Source of the DNA: Qipengyuania sp. YIM B01966
Lineage (GTDB): Bacteria > Pseudomonadota > Alphaproteobacteria > Sphingomonadales > Sphingomonadaceae
Direction: 5' to 3'
Length of the DNA: 64,000 nucleotides
Assembly (NCBI RefSeq): GCF_016461955.1
Contig: NZ_JADMNM010000009.1
Coordinates: 19,862 to 83,861, forward strand
The notes below the pieces were generated by a model, which saw only the letters and a program-made list of their open reading frames with translations, was not told the origin of the DNA and made no database searches. Positions within the stretch are counted from its first letter, which is position 1. Each line of letters begins with the position of its first letter. Shown in pieces: positions 32,918 through 41,170 of the stretch. The translations under genes were made by a program, and so were the position numbers.

Positions 32918-33712
32918 TCAGAGCGCGAACTCCGTGATCAGGGGCACATGATCAGAGGGCCGCTCCCAAGCGCGCGCCGCCTCCAGCACCCGGTGCGATA
33001 CCGTCTGTGCAGCCAGTTCGGGGCTGGCCCACATATGGTCGAGCCGGCGCCCGCGGTCGTTCTTCTTCCAGTCGGCCGAGCGGTAGCTCCACCAGGAAAA
33101 ATAACGCTGCGGCGCGGCAATATGGCGGCGGCCGATATCGTCCCAGCCATGCGCGTCCATGAACCGCGTCAGTGCCTCGACCTCGACCGGGGTGTGGCTC
33201 ACCACCTTGAGCAACTGCTTGTGGCTCCACACGTCACTTTCGAGCGGGGCGATGTTGAAATCGCCCACGATCAGCGTCGGCCGGTCGAGCGCGTCGGCCC
33301 AACGGGTCATCCGCTCGACGAAATCGAGCTTCTGGCCGAACTTGGTGTTGAGCGTTCGATCGGGGATATCACCGCCTGCCGGAATATAGACATTCTCGAC
33401 AATCATCCCGCGCCCGGCGCCGCCGACCTCGACGCCGACATGGCGGGCCTCGCCATTATCCTGCCAGTCATGGCGCGACACTTCGCGCAGCGGCAGCCGG
33501 CTGACCGTGGCGACACCGTGATAACCTTTTTGCCCATGAACGATCATGTGCTGATAGCCGGCGCGGGCAAACGCTTCGTAGGGGAACAGATGCTCTTCGC
33601 ACTTGATCTCCTGGAGGCACAGCACGTCCGGCGTTTCTTCATCCAGCAGCCGTTCGACGAGCGGCATCCGCAGGCGGACCGAATTGATGTTCCAGGATGC
33701 GACAGAAACCAT
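32918..33712 (-). CDS. xthA: Exodeoxyribonuclease III
   Basis: Exonuclease III/AP endonuclease of the base excision pathway. Motifs: NINSVRLR at the start, LQEIKCEE metal site, YIPAGGD, GDFNIAPLESDVW, the RLDHMWAS and the late PSDHVPLITEF with catalytic Asp-His. 264 residues. The ATG at 33712 (MVSVASWNINSVRLR) is the family start; a longer frame from 33823 runs through the terminator hairpin. Together with ung this gives a base-excision repair pair in the window. It is followed by ribA, probably cotranscribed. Confidence 0.96.
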   Translation of the reverse strand: MVSVASWNINSVRLRMPLVERLLDEETPDVLCLQEIKCEEHLFPYEAFARAGYQHMIVHGQKGYHGVATVSRLPLREVSRHDWQDNGEARHVGVEVGGAGRGMIVENVYIPAGGDIPDRTLNTKFGQKLDFVERMTRWADALDRPTLIVGDFNIAPLESDVWSHKQLLKVVSHTPVEVEALTRFMDAHGWDDIGRRHIAAPQRYFSWWSYRSADWKKNDRGRRLDHMWASPELAAQTVSHRVLEAARAWERPSDHVPLITEFAL

Positions 33713-33770
33713 GGCTCGCGGATAGGGCGCGCGAACCGGCCGGGCAAGGCGCGCGAGGCGCGGGCAAAGG

Positions 33771-33806
33771 AAAACCCTCGTGCCGGGGGCATTGGCACGA
33801 GGGTTC
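33771..33806 (-). terminator. Strong intrinsic terminator upstream of xthA
   Basis: Perfect 12-bp stem: 33773-33784 pairs with 33794-33805 (AACCCTCGTGCC / GGCACGAGGGTT), loop of 9 bases. Read on the minus strand, it is followed by TTTTCCTTTG, so the stop works in that direction only. Because xthA starts downstream of it on the minus strand, it ends a transcript that begins in the region between lolA and this point. Confidence 0.85.
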
Positions 33807-33929
33807 CTTGGAGCGTTCGTCACGCTTGTACAAAACGGCCTTGCTGAAGACCGGGCAACAGGGGGGAAACCCGCTTCGGCCGCCTTGTCCAGTGGACCTT
33901 AAAGACCGCTCGCTTTCAGCGCCATGAAC
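33773..33929 (-). ncRNA. Candidate structured small RNA between lolA and xthA
   Basis: In the 266-base gap between lolA and xthA, before the terminator, the minus-strand RNA can fold into a long rod with one large bubble. Apical stem: 33878-33888 with 33830-33840 (11 pairs, two being G-U), continued inside by 33874-33877 with 33846-33849 and 33870-33873 with 33852-33855. Then comes an internal loop of 15 and 8 bases. The basal stem is 33904-33911 with 33811-33821 (8 pairs, 3-base bulge). The two wobble positions are mismatches on the plus strand, which supports the minus strand. Stem-bubble-stem resembles 6S RNA, but no 6S sequence motif is recognised. Boundaries are approximate; the start is unknown. 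Confidence 0.42.
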
Positions 33930-33978
33930 AGCGCCTGTCAGCTTGTCGCACGCGGGGCACGTCTGGGCCGCGAAGCGA

Positions 33979-34644
33979 TTATCGGGGCCGGCCAGATGAG
34001 CGGCGCGGGTCACGATAAGTGAACACGCTGTCAGCCAGATTCAGGCCATAGCGGTGATTACGCAGGCGAACGGTGGTCCGCTGATTTTGTGCGTCGAGCG
34101 CCACCCAACTGGTCAATTCGAGCCCGCCGGGCGCCGCAGCGTTGCGGGTGAAGATCATCGTGATTACGCCGAATTCGGGACGACGCGGGTCGCGCACCTC
34201 GACGCTGATCACGTCAGGGTTACCGGTCTGCACCAGCCGGCCATACCGCTTAACGTCGCGATTGGGGTCGAGCAGCGCGCCAAGCGGCGAATTGGAAATC
34301 GGCCAGCGCTGCACCTGGTTCACCTCGTAATCGACCAGCGTCAGCGAGCGGCCATTCGACACGACCAGCATCTGCGCGCCCTGATATTCGAAGCGGATCT
34401 TGCCGGGGCGCTTCAACGTCATCACGCCGAGCAGCGTCTGGCCGCGACGATCGGTCTGGGTGAAATCGGCGCGCATCGTGGTAATTGCACGCAGCGCCGT
34501 CACCACGCGGTCGAGATCGTCCTGCGACTGCGCCTGGGCGGGCTGCGCGGGAATGGTCAGTGCTGACGCAGGGAGGCCAACGGCAAGCGCGCCGGCAAGC
34601 GCGGCGCGGATCGGAAAACGGTTTTTCTTGGTCAAGATGCTCAT
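33979..34644 (-). CDS. lolA: Outer-membrane lipoprotein carrier protein
   Basis: Periplasmic chaperone that takes lipoproteins from LolCDE to the outer membrane. A signal peptide (AALAGALAVGLPASALTIPA, cleaved near AQAQS) is followed by the LolA fold: TTMRADFTQTDRRGQTLLG, LKRPGKIRFEYQGAQMLVVS, DYEVNQVQRWPI. 221 residues. ATG 34644 with an AGGACGAGG ribosome site is preferred over an earlier frame start at 34716. It serves the lipoproteins encoded at 24.1, 27.9 and 28.2 kb. In many alphaproteobacteria lolA sits beside ftsK; here ftsK is 15 kb away. Confidence 0.93.
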   Translation of the reverse strand: MSILTKKNRFPIRAALAGALAVGLPASALTIPAQPAQAQSQDDLDRVVTALRAITTMRADFTQTDRRGQTLLGVMTLKRPGKIRFEYQGAQMLVVSNGRSLTLVDYEVNQVQRWPISNSPLGALLDPNRDVKRYGRLVQTGNPDVISVEVRDPRRPEFGVITMIFTRNAAAPGGLELTSWVALDAQNQRTTVRLRNHRYGLNLADSVFTYRDPRRSSGRPR

Positions 34645-34733
34645 GCCTCGTCCTGTGGCGGTGGAGGCTTGAACCGACAGTGAACCCGCCCGGTCCGGAG
34701 GGAACCGCCAGATCACGGCGCCGGCAGCGCCGC

Positions 34734-34901
34734 TTACTTAATCTTGGCTTCCTTGAATTCGACGTGCTTGCGCACGATCGGATCGTATTTGCGGAAGCTC
34801 ATCTTCTCGGTCGTATTGCGCGGGTTCTTCTTGGTGACATAGAAGAAGCCGGTTTCGGCGGTGGAGACCAGCCGGATCTTGATGGTTGCGGGCTTCGCCA
34901 T
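34734..34901 (-). CDS. rpmG: 50S ribosomal protein L33
   Basis: Ribosomal large subunit protein, 55 residues. It starts [20 protein letters not shown] and continues with [20 protein letters not shown], the typical L33 sequence, and ends [10 protein letters not shown]. The frame lacks the CxxC pairs, so it is the zinc-independent form. It runs from the ATG at 34899-34901 to TAA at 34734-34736. It lies between arfB and lolA on the same strand; a weak hairpin lies upstream at 34948-34969. Confidence 0.95.
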   Translation of the reverse strand: MAKPATIKIRLVSTAETGFFYVTKKNPRNTTEKMSFRKYDPIVRKHVEFKEAKIK

Positions 34902-34944
34902 GGGCTTTTCCTGATCGGTTGGAGCCCGTCGCGGGCCAAAACAA

Positions 34945-34970
34945 TACAGGCGGCGCGCGGGCGCCGCCTC
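34945..34970 (-). terminator. Weak intrinsic terminator after arfB
   Basis: AGGCGGCGC (34948-34956) pairs perfectly with GCGCCGCCT (34961-34969) around a four-base loop. On the minus strand it is followed by GTATTGTTTTGG, a broken T-rich tract. It would end the pabBC-rluA-arfB transcript before rpmG, or reduce it. Confidence 0.5.
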
Positions 34971-35027
34971 TTGGCCGGCCCCTTGGGTGATTCCACCCGT
35001 AAAGTCAAGCGTGCCTCATGCGCCGTT

Positions 35028-35427
<400 letters not shown>

Positions 35428-35435
<8 letters not shown>

Positions 35436-36081
35436 CGCCGAAGCCGAGCGCGTGAAACGGTGCGGGGAGCGGGGCGTGGGCGGTGATCGGGGTCTTGCCC
35501 GGCCGCGTCACGATCAGCGACGCGGCGTGGAGCATCATCCGCGCAGCCGGCTCGCCCGTGCCGTAGAGCGGGTCGCCCAGCAGCGGCAGGCCGATGCCGC
35601 TTGCTGCGTGCACGCGCAGCTGATGCGTGCGCCCGGTTTCCGGCCGGAACTCGATCAGCGCGCGGCCACCGGCACGGGCCATGACGCGCCAATGGGTCAG
35701 CGATGGCTTGCCCGCGCTGTCAGGCACCATCCGCCAGCCCTGTTCGGCGCTGCTAACCTTGGCCAGCGCAAGGTCGATGCTGCCCGAATCCTCCTGCGGG
35801 ATGCCGGTGAGAATGCCGAGATAGACCTTCTCGACCAGCCGCGCTTCGAAGCTCTGCGCGAAACGGGCCAGCGCCTTGGCATTGCGCGCCAGCAGCAGGC
35901 AGCCAGAGGTATCGGTATCGAGCCGGTGGACGGGGGCCGGCCGGCGCTGGAAGCCAAGTCGGAGATCGCTCAGCGAATCGGCCAGCGAAGGCCCGCCGCG
36001 CCGGGGGCGGTCCATCGGCAAGCCGGCTGGCTTGTCGATGACGAGCGCCTCGCCGTCTTCATACAGGATGGTCGGCCTCAT
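35428..36081 (-). CDS. RluA-family pseudouridine synthase
   Basis: Converts uridine to pseudouridine in rRNA or tRNA. The catalytic Asp55 is in VHRLDTDTSGCLLLARNAKA, and the family's GRTHQLRVH and LLGDPLYG motifs follow. With 217 residues it has the catalytic domain only, without the S4 domain of RluC/RluD, so it is nearer to the RluA subgroup. Exact target not assignable. The start overlaps the pabBC stop by four bases (ATGA) and the end overlaps arfB. Confidence 0.9.
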
Positions 36082-37901
36082 GCGCGGAGCCGCGCCGGCA
36101 TCAGCCCGCGCACCGCGTTGCCGAGCAGGAACCCGTCGGCAAGGTCGGCCAGCGTCAGCGGCTCTTCCATCGCGCGTCCCTCGCTGAGCAGCGCCTGGCG
36201 CATAACGCCGGGGAGCAGGCCCAGCGCTAGCGGGGGCGTCAGCAAGCGCCCGCCGCGTTCGACAAACAGAGTGGTGGTGCAGCCTTCGGTCAGCAGCCCG
36301 TCATCGCGAACAAACAGCGCCTCGTCCGCTCCCGCCCCGCGGGCGGCGGCCAGACCCGCATCGTAGATCCAGCGGTCAGTGGTCTTGTGGCGCAAACGGG
36401 GATCACCGGGATCCACCGGCAACGGCAGCACCGCGGAGGTCACCGGGTGCTCATTGGGCGGCGGCAGCGGAGCGGCCTCCAGCGCCAGCGCGCCGCTGCG
36501 CGCGGCCAGCAGCCGCAGCCGCGCCGGCGCTTCGAGATCGAAGCACAGCGCCTGTATCCGGTTGCGCGCCGCGTGGTGGTCGAATGCATAGCCGAGTGCC
36601 GCCGCGCTGGCTTTCATCCTGCCCAGATGTAGGTCGAGCAGCGCGATCCCCTCGGCCGGATCGAACCGCATGGTTTCGATCAGGTCGGCGCCGCTGGCTG
36701 CGCGGGCAAATCCGCCTTTGACGAGCACCTCGCGCCATTCGGGCAGCGCTTCGCTATCGGCAACGATGGCCGAGCCGACGCCGAGCACCGCTGTGCCTTG
36801 CCCATTCTCGACCGGCGTCAGGCGCAGCGTGCGGATGGCGACATTGAACGCCGCCTCGCCATCCGCGCCGACCCGGCCAATCGCCCCGCAGTAGGGCCCT
36901 CGCACATCGCGCTCGACATCGGAGATGATTTCCATCGCGCGGATCTTTGGCGCGCCGGTGATCGAGCCGCAGGGGAACAGCGCGCGCACCAGATCGGCCG
37001 CGCTGTTCCCCGGTGCTAGCCGCGCCTCGATCGTGCTGACCATCTGGTGGACTGTGGGATAGGTCTCGACCGCGAAGGGCGCGGTCACTGTCACCGATCC
37101 GGCTACCGCCACGCGCGACAGATCGTTGCGGAGCAGATCGACGATCATCAGGTTTTCGGCCCGGTCCTTGTCCGAGCGGGCAAGATCTTCCACCAGCGCG
37201 CGGTCGGCTGCGGGATCGGGCCCACGCGGGCGGGTGCCCTTCATCGGCTTGACCCGCGCCGTGCCCTCCTTGAGCGAGACGAACAATTCGGGCGACAGGC
37301 TGAGTAGCCAGTTACTGCCATCGAACACCACGCCGCCATAGCCCGCCGCCGCCGCGCCGCGCAGCCTGGCATATAGCGCCAGCGGGTCGCCGCGATAGCT
37401 GCCGGCGAGCGGCAGGGTCAGATTGACCTGATAGATATCGCCCGCGCGGATGGCTTCCTGCACGGCAGCGAATGCCTCGGCATAGCCGCCCGGCGAAAGC
37501 TGCGGGTCGAGCGGGCCAAGCGTGGCGACCGCATCCGGCCCGGCCCCGCGTGCGGCCAGCCAATCGCTGACCGCCTCGGGTGGGATGGTTTCGCAGCGCT
37601 CAAACCGGCCCAGCCAGACCAGCGGCCCGCCAGCGCCCGCCGCCCCTTCGGCCAGTGGGGAGAGCCGGTCTTCCAGTGCCAGCCCCGCCTCGTAAGCGAG
37701 ATAGCCCGCCAGCGTCCCGCCGCGCTCTGCCAGCGCTTTGTCCGCCGCCGCCAGCACCCCGGCGACCTCGGCCGGGCGGTAGGCAACGAAAAGCTCGGCG
37801 GGCGCGCTGTAATAATGCGCCGGCGCCGCACCCTCCGCCCGCGCATCGTCGAGCAGCACGAAGGGCGCGAGGGAAGGAGATGCCGGCTCAGCCATCGTCA
37901 T
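36078..37901 (-). CDS. pabB: Fused aminodeoxychorismate synthase component I and aminodeoxychorismate lyase (PabB-PabC)
   Basis: Two steps of p-aminobenzoate/folate synthesis in one chain. Residues 1 to about 370 are the chorismate-binding PabB domain (GDIYQVNLTLPLAG, PMKGTRPRGPDPAAD, LFPCGSITGAPKIRAMEII). The remainder is a class IV aminotransferase-fold lyase (LLDLHLGRMKASAAALGY, VRDDGLLTEGCTTTLFVERG, GLLPGVMRQALLSEGR). The usual PLP-binding lysine region is present in RLRHKTTDRWIYD. 607 residues. Starts at 37901 and 37895 (two ATGs after TAAGGGCG) are both possible. It heads the overlapping operon pabBC-rluA-arfB. Confidence 0.93.
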   Translation of the reverse strand: MTMAEPASPSLAPFVLLDDARAEGAAPAHYYSAPAELFVAYRPAEVAGVLAAADKALAERGGTLAGYLAYEAGLALEDRLSPLAEGAAGAGGPLVWLGRFERCETIPPEAVSDWLAARGAGPDAVATLGPLDPQLSPGGYAEAFAAVQEAIRAGDIYQVNLTLPLAGSYRGDPLALYARLRGAAAAGYGGVVFDGSNWLLSLSPELFVSLKEGTARVKPMKGTRPRGPDPAADRALVEDLARSDKDRAENLMIVDLLRNDLSRVAVAGSVTVTAPFAVETYPTVHQMVSTIEARLAPGNSAADLVRALFPCGSITGAPKIRAMEIISDVERDVRGPYCGAIGRVGADGEAAFNVAIRTLRLTPVENGQGTAVLGVGSAIVADSEALPEWREVLVKGGFARAASGADLIETMRFDPAEGIALLDLHLGRMKASAAALGYAFDHHAARNRIQALCFDLEAPARLRLLAARSGALALEAAPLPPPNEHPVTSAVLPLPVDPGDPRLRHKTTDRWIYDAGLAAARGAGADEALFVRDDGLLTEGCTTTLFVERGGRLLTPPLALGLLPGVMRQALLSEGRAMEEPLTLADLADGFLLGNAVRGLMPARLRA

Positions 37902-37998
37902 CGCCCTTAACCGCTTCGCCGCCCAAGTCGAGGCACCTTGACCGGGCAGGGCCCGCCGCGCACAGGCGGTGCCTTCAAGCGATAGGAGCTGTGCGCGG

Positions 37999-39573
37999 AT
38001 GACCGAGATTTTCTTGGGCCTGGCAGAGAATGGCGAGCGGCAGGTGCTCAACCTGTCGCGGGCGAACCGTCACGGCCTGATCGCGGGCGCCACCGGCACC
38101 GGCAAGACCGTCACGCTGCAAGGCCTGGCGGAAGATTTCTCCGCCGCCGGCGTGCCGGTGTTCGTGGCCGATGTGAAGGGCGATCTTGCCGGCATCGCTA
38201 TGGCCGGCTCGCCCCAGTTCAAGCACGCCGCCACGCTCGAACAGCGCGCGCGCGAACTCGGCATCACCGATTATGCCTATGCCGACAATCCGGTGATCTT
38301 CTGGGATCTGTATGGCGAACTCGGCCATCCGATCCGCACCACGATCAGCGAGATGGGGCCGCTGCTGCTGGCCCGCCTGCTCGGCCTCAATGAGACGCAG
38401 GAAGGCGTGCTGCAGATCGTCTTCCGCCTGGCGGACGAACAGGGCCTGCTGCTGCTCGATCTGGGCGATCTGCAGGCCATGCTGGCCTATGCGGGCGAGA
38501 ATGCGGCCGATCTCACCACCCGCTACGGCAATGTCAGCAAGCAGAGCATCGGGGCGATCCAGCGACAGTTGCTGAGCTTCGAGGCCCAGGGCGCCGACGC
38601 GTTCTTCGGCGAACCGGCGCTCGAGATTGCCGATTTCATCCGCACGGACGAGCAGGGGCGCGGTTTCGTCAATGTGCTCGCCGCTGACCGGCTGATGCGC
38701 AGCCCCAAACTCTACGCCACCTTCCTGCTGTGGCTGCTGGCCGAATTGTTCGAAAGCCTGCCCGAAGTCGGCGACCCGGAAAAGCCGGTGCTGGTGTTCT
38801 TCTTCGATGAGGCGCATCTTCTTTTCGATGATGCGCCCAAGGCGCTGCTGGAAAAGATCGAGCAGGTCACGCGGCTGATCCGCTCCAAAGGGGTCGGGGT
38901 CTATTTCGTCACCCAGACCCCGATCGACATTCCCGAAGCGGTTGCCGGCCAGCTCGGCAACCGCGTGCAGCACGCTCTGCGGGCCTTCACCCCGCGCGAC
39001 AAGAAGGCGATCAAGGCCGCGGCCGACACCTTCCGCATCAACCCAGAGCTCGATGTCGAGCGGGCGATTACCGAATTGCGCGTCGGCGAGGCGCTGGTCT
39101 CGACCCTGATGGAGGACGGCGCGCCGTCGATTGTTCAGCGCACGCTGATCAAGCCGCCCCGTTCGCGGCTGGGCCCGGTCACCGACAAGGAACGGGCGAT
39201 CATTCGCTCGATCAGCCCGGTCGATGGCAAATACGACCAGGCGGTCGATCGCGAAAGCGCCGAGGAGGTACTGGCGGCTAAGGCCGCGGATGCGGCGGCC
39301 ACGGCCGAGGAAGTCGAGGCGAGCAGCCGCGAGGACGTCGGCCGGCGCGAACGGCGGCACACCTCGCTTTGGGGCAAGGCGGGCAAAGCGGCTGCGGGGG
39401 CGGCCGCGAGTTCTGCGGCAACGCTGGTCGCCGCCAGGATGACCGGCCGGCGCAGCCGCTCAAGCCCCACGGCCAGCGCCGCCAGCGCCGCGGCCGGCAC
39501 CATCGCCACCGGGCTCGGCGGCGCAATCGCCGGCCGGTTCGTCCGCAATCTGATCGGCAGCCTGATGCGCTGA
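37999..39573 (+). CDS. HerA/YjgR-like ATPase (DUF853)
   Basis: P-loop ATPase of the FtsK-HerA superfamily, YjgR (DUF853) group, 524 residues. Walker A is [17 protein letters not shown], Walker [15 protein letters not shown], with a [13 protein letters not shown] sensor-like motif and an arginine-finger region in [16 protein letters not shown]. The last 120 residues are Ala-rich with basic patches ([20 protein letters not shown]). Function in bacteria unclear. It is the only gene on the plus strand between pabBC and the EF-hand gene, with no nuclease neighbour. ATG 37999 is the family start; an upstream ATG at 37969 adds ten residues. Confidence 0.9.
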   Translation: MTEIFLGLAENGERQVLNLSRANRHGLIAGATGTGKTVTLQGLAEDFSAAGVPVFVADVKGDLAGIAMAGSPQFKHAATLEQRARELGITDYAYADNPVIFWDLYGELGHPIRTTISEMGPLLLARLLGLNETQEGVLQIVFRLADEQGLLLLDLGDLQAMLAYAGENAADLTTRYGNVSKQSIGAIQRQLLSFEAQGADAFFGEPALEIADFIRTDEQGRGFVNVLAADRLMRSPKLYATFLLWLLAELFESLPEVGDPEKPVLVFFFDEAHLLFDDAPKALLEKIEQVTRLIRSKGVGVYFVTQTPIDIPEAVAGQLGNRVQHALRAFTPRDKKAIKAAADTFRINPELDVERAITELRVGEALVSTLMEDGAPSIVQRTLIKPPRSRLGPVTDKERAIIRSISPVDGKYDQAVDRESAEEVLAAKAADAAATAEEVEASSREDVGRRERRHTSLWGKAGKAAAGAAASSAATLVAARMTGRRSRSSPTASAASAAAGTIATGLGGAIAGRFVRNLIGSLMR

Positions 39574-39600
39574 GGCACCAGGCTGCTGTCACCTGCGAAT

Positions 39601-40155
39601 TTATTGAACCGGCGTTGACCCGGCGCGGTCCTGCTGGCGCTGCGCGCGCCATTCTGCGCGGCGCGCCTCGCGCATCGCCTCGTGTTCGGCGGTTGTGATC
39701 GTGCCATCGCGGTTGGCATCCGCCCGGTCAAACCGTTCGAGCGCGCGGGCGACGAAGGTGGCCCGATCCACCGGCACTGGCTGCCCGGCGCGCGCGCCAT
39801 GATGGCCCCGATCGCCGCGCTGGCCCATCCGGTGGTTGCCGCGACGATCCGCGCGGTCCCCCTGCAGGGCAGCGAATTCCTCGCGGCTCAGCGCGCCGTC
39901 GCGGTTGGTGTCGAGCTGGTCGAACCGCGCGGCATGGCGCGCCGTACGATCGGCGGCGTCAACCTTTCCATCCTGATTTGCATCCATGCGTGCAAAATGC
40001 TGCTCGGCACGTGCCTGTGCCTGTTGCCGGGTCATGTCCGCCATCGGCGCGCGCATTGCACCGCGCGGTGCTTGCTGGGCGGTCTGGGCGAGCACTGCGG
40101 TAATCGGCAGGGCCAGCGCCAGCGCGCCGAGGGCCATCGTCATCCTACGCATCAT
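39601..40155 (-). CDS. Secreted EF-hand protein
   Basis: 184 residues with a signal peptide (LGALALALPITAVLA) and three EF-hand calcium loops: DANQDGKVDAAD, DTNRDGALSREE and DANRDGTITTAE. Between them lies an Arg/His/Gly-rich linker (RADRRGNHRMGQRGDRGHHG). Calcium binding is a fair prediction; no partner or pathway is known. Proteins of this build with HHG-type linkers are common in Sphingomonadales. Start ATG 40155 (tandem Met) is preceded by GGAGACAG. Confidence 0.85.
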   Translation of the reverse strand: MMRRMTMALGALALALPITAVLAQTAQQAPRGAMRAPMADMTRQQAQARAEQHFARMDANQDGKVDAADRTARHAARFDQLDTNRDGALSREEFAALQGDRADRRGNHRMGQRGDRGHHGARAGQPVPVDRATFVARALERFDRADANRDGTITTAEHEAMREARRAEWRAQRQQDRAGSTPVQ

Positions 40156-40310
40156 CTGTCTCCATGCTTCACGGCGCGATTATGCCGCGGGCGGCTGATC
40201 GGGCGATGAACGCCCGCGGCGGCCGTGCAGATCAGCCGCGACAACCCCCTTAGGCCGGATGTCACCAACCCCGTTCGTCCGCGGTTCCGCCGTCATCGGC
40301 GATCAGGGTC

Positions 40311-40748
40311 TCACCTTGTCGGTCCGCCACGGCGTTCGCGGTGTTGCGTGCCGATACCTGCGGTGATGAACAGCGCCGTCGCTTCGGCGCAGCCGGGCGC
40401 GAGATCGACGGTGTGCCAGGTCCCCGCCGGATTGATGGCATAGTCGCCCGGGAACAGGGTAAGCGAACACGTCTTCCCGCCGGTGTCCTGGATCAGCACC
40501 AGACCGCCCGCGGTGCACACCACCAGCTCGTCGCCCGATGGATGCATTTCCCAGCTGTCCCACGGTGCCGAGAAACTGTGGAGACTGACCAGCCGGCCAT
40601 CGGGCCCATCGCCGGTAGTGCGTGCCTCGTAATCGGCATAAAACGCCATGCCGGTAAACTCGCCCTGCGCACACGCGCTGCCGCCACGCCCGAGATGCAC
40701 CGGAAAGCGGGCCAGCGACAGCCCGTCGCGATGATCCGGCGCGTTCAT
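40311..40748 (-). CDS. Cupin-domain protein
   Basis: 145-residue single-domain cupin. The beta-barrel metal motif 1 is approximated by WDSWEMHPSGDELVVCTAGG, and motif 2 by PGDYAINPAGTWHTVDL. Only some of the classical His/Glu ligands are seen (H, E, H), so metal binding is uncertain. It overlaps the VOC protein gene by four bases and is probably cotranscribed with it. Function unknown. Confidence 0.82.
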   Translation of the reverse strand: MNAPDHRDGLSLARFPVHLGRGGSACAQGEFTGMAFYADYEARTTGDGPDGRLVSLHSFSAPWDSWEMHPSGDELVVCTAGGLVLIQDTGGKTCSLTLFPGDYAINPAGTWHTVDLAPGCAEATALFITAGIGTQHRERRGGPTR

Positions 40749-41116
40749 CCCATCACGAAAGCGTTGAGCTTGTTACCGTCAGGATCGCGGAAATAGCCGG
40801 CATAGAACCCGCTATCACCGCGCGGGCCGGGTTTGCCTTCGCAGGTGCCGCCATGGGCGAGCGCGACGTCGTACAGCCGATCGACCTGCGCGCGGTCCTT
40901 CGCCTCCAGCGCGACCATCACGCCATTGCCGACACTGGCGGGCTGGCCATTATAAGGCTTGGTAAGGCCGATGCCCGCAGGCCCGTTCGGCACGCCCCAG
41001 GCGATGAAGCCGTCATATTCCATCATCCGCGGCGTCCCCATTTCCGCCGCCAGCGCATCGTAAAAGCGCGCTCCGCGTGCCAGATCGTTGGTCCCCAGCG
41101 TGACATAACCGATCAT
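40745..41116 (-). CDS. VOC-family (glyoxalase/dioxygenase fold) protein
   Basis: 123-residue single VOC module: MIGYVTLGTNDLARGARFYD at the start, AIWVPN-like FIAWGVPNGPAG strand and a C-terminal AGYFRDPDGNKLNAF motif with the metal-site Glu-like position replaced by Asn. This resembles the small VOC proteins of unknown substrate, not lactoylglutathione lyase. It is upstream of the cupin gene with a four-base overlap. Confidence 0.88.
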   Translation of the reverse strand: MIGYVTLGTNDLARGARFYDALAAEMGTPRMMEYDGFIAWGVPNGPAGIGLTKPYNGQPASVGNGVMVALEAKDRAQVDRLYDVALAHGGTCEGKPGPRGDSGFYAGYFRDPDGNKLNAFVMG

Positions 41117-41170
41117 CGCGAATCTCCTCCTCGCACTGCGCCCACAGTGAAGAACATTAGCAGAACATCG

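Noticed and set aside
33773..33929. Signal recognition particle RNA, RNase P RNA or a two-piece tmRNA in the lolA-xthA gap
   Set aside because: The conserved SRP tetraloop motif, RNase P core sequences and a tmRNA tag frame are all absent.
37999..39573. HerA-like ATPase as part of an antiphage HerA-nuclease system
   Set aside because: It belongs to the YjgR/DUF853 group, is a single gene, and no nuclease or SIR2 partner lies beside it.
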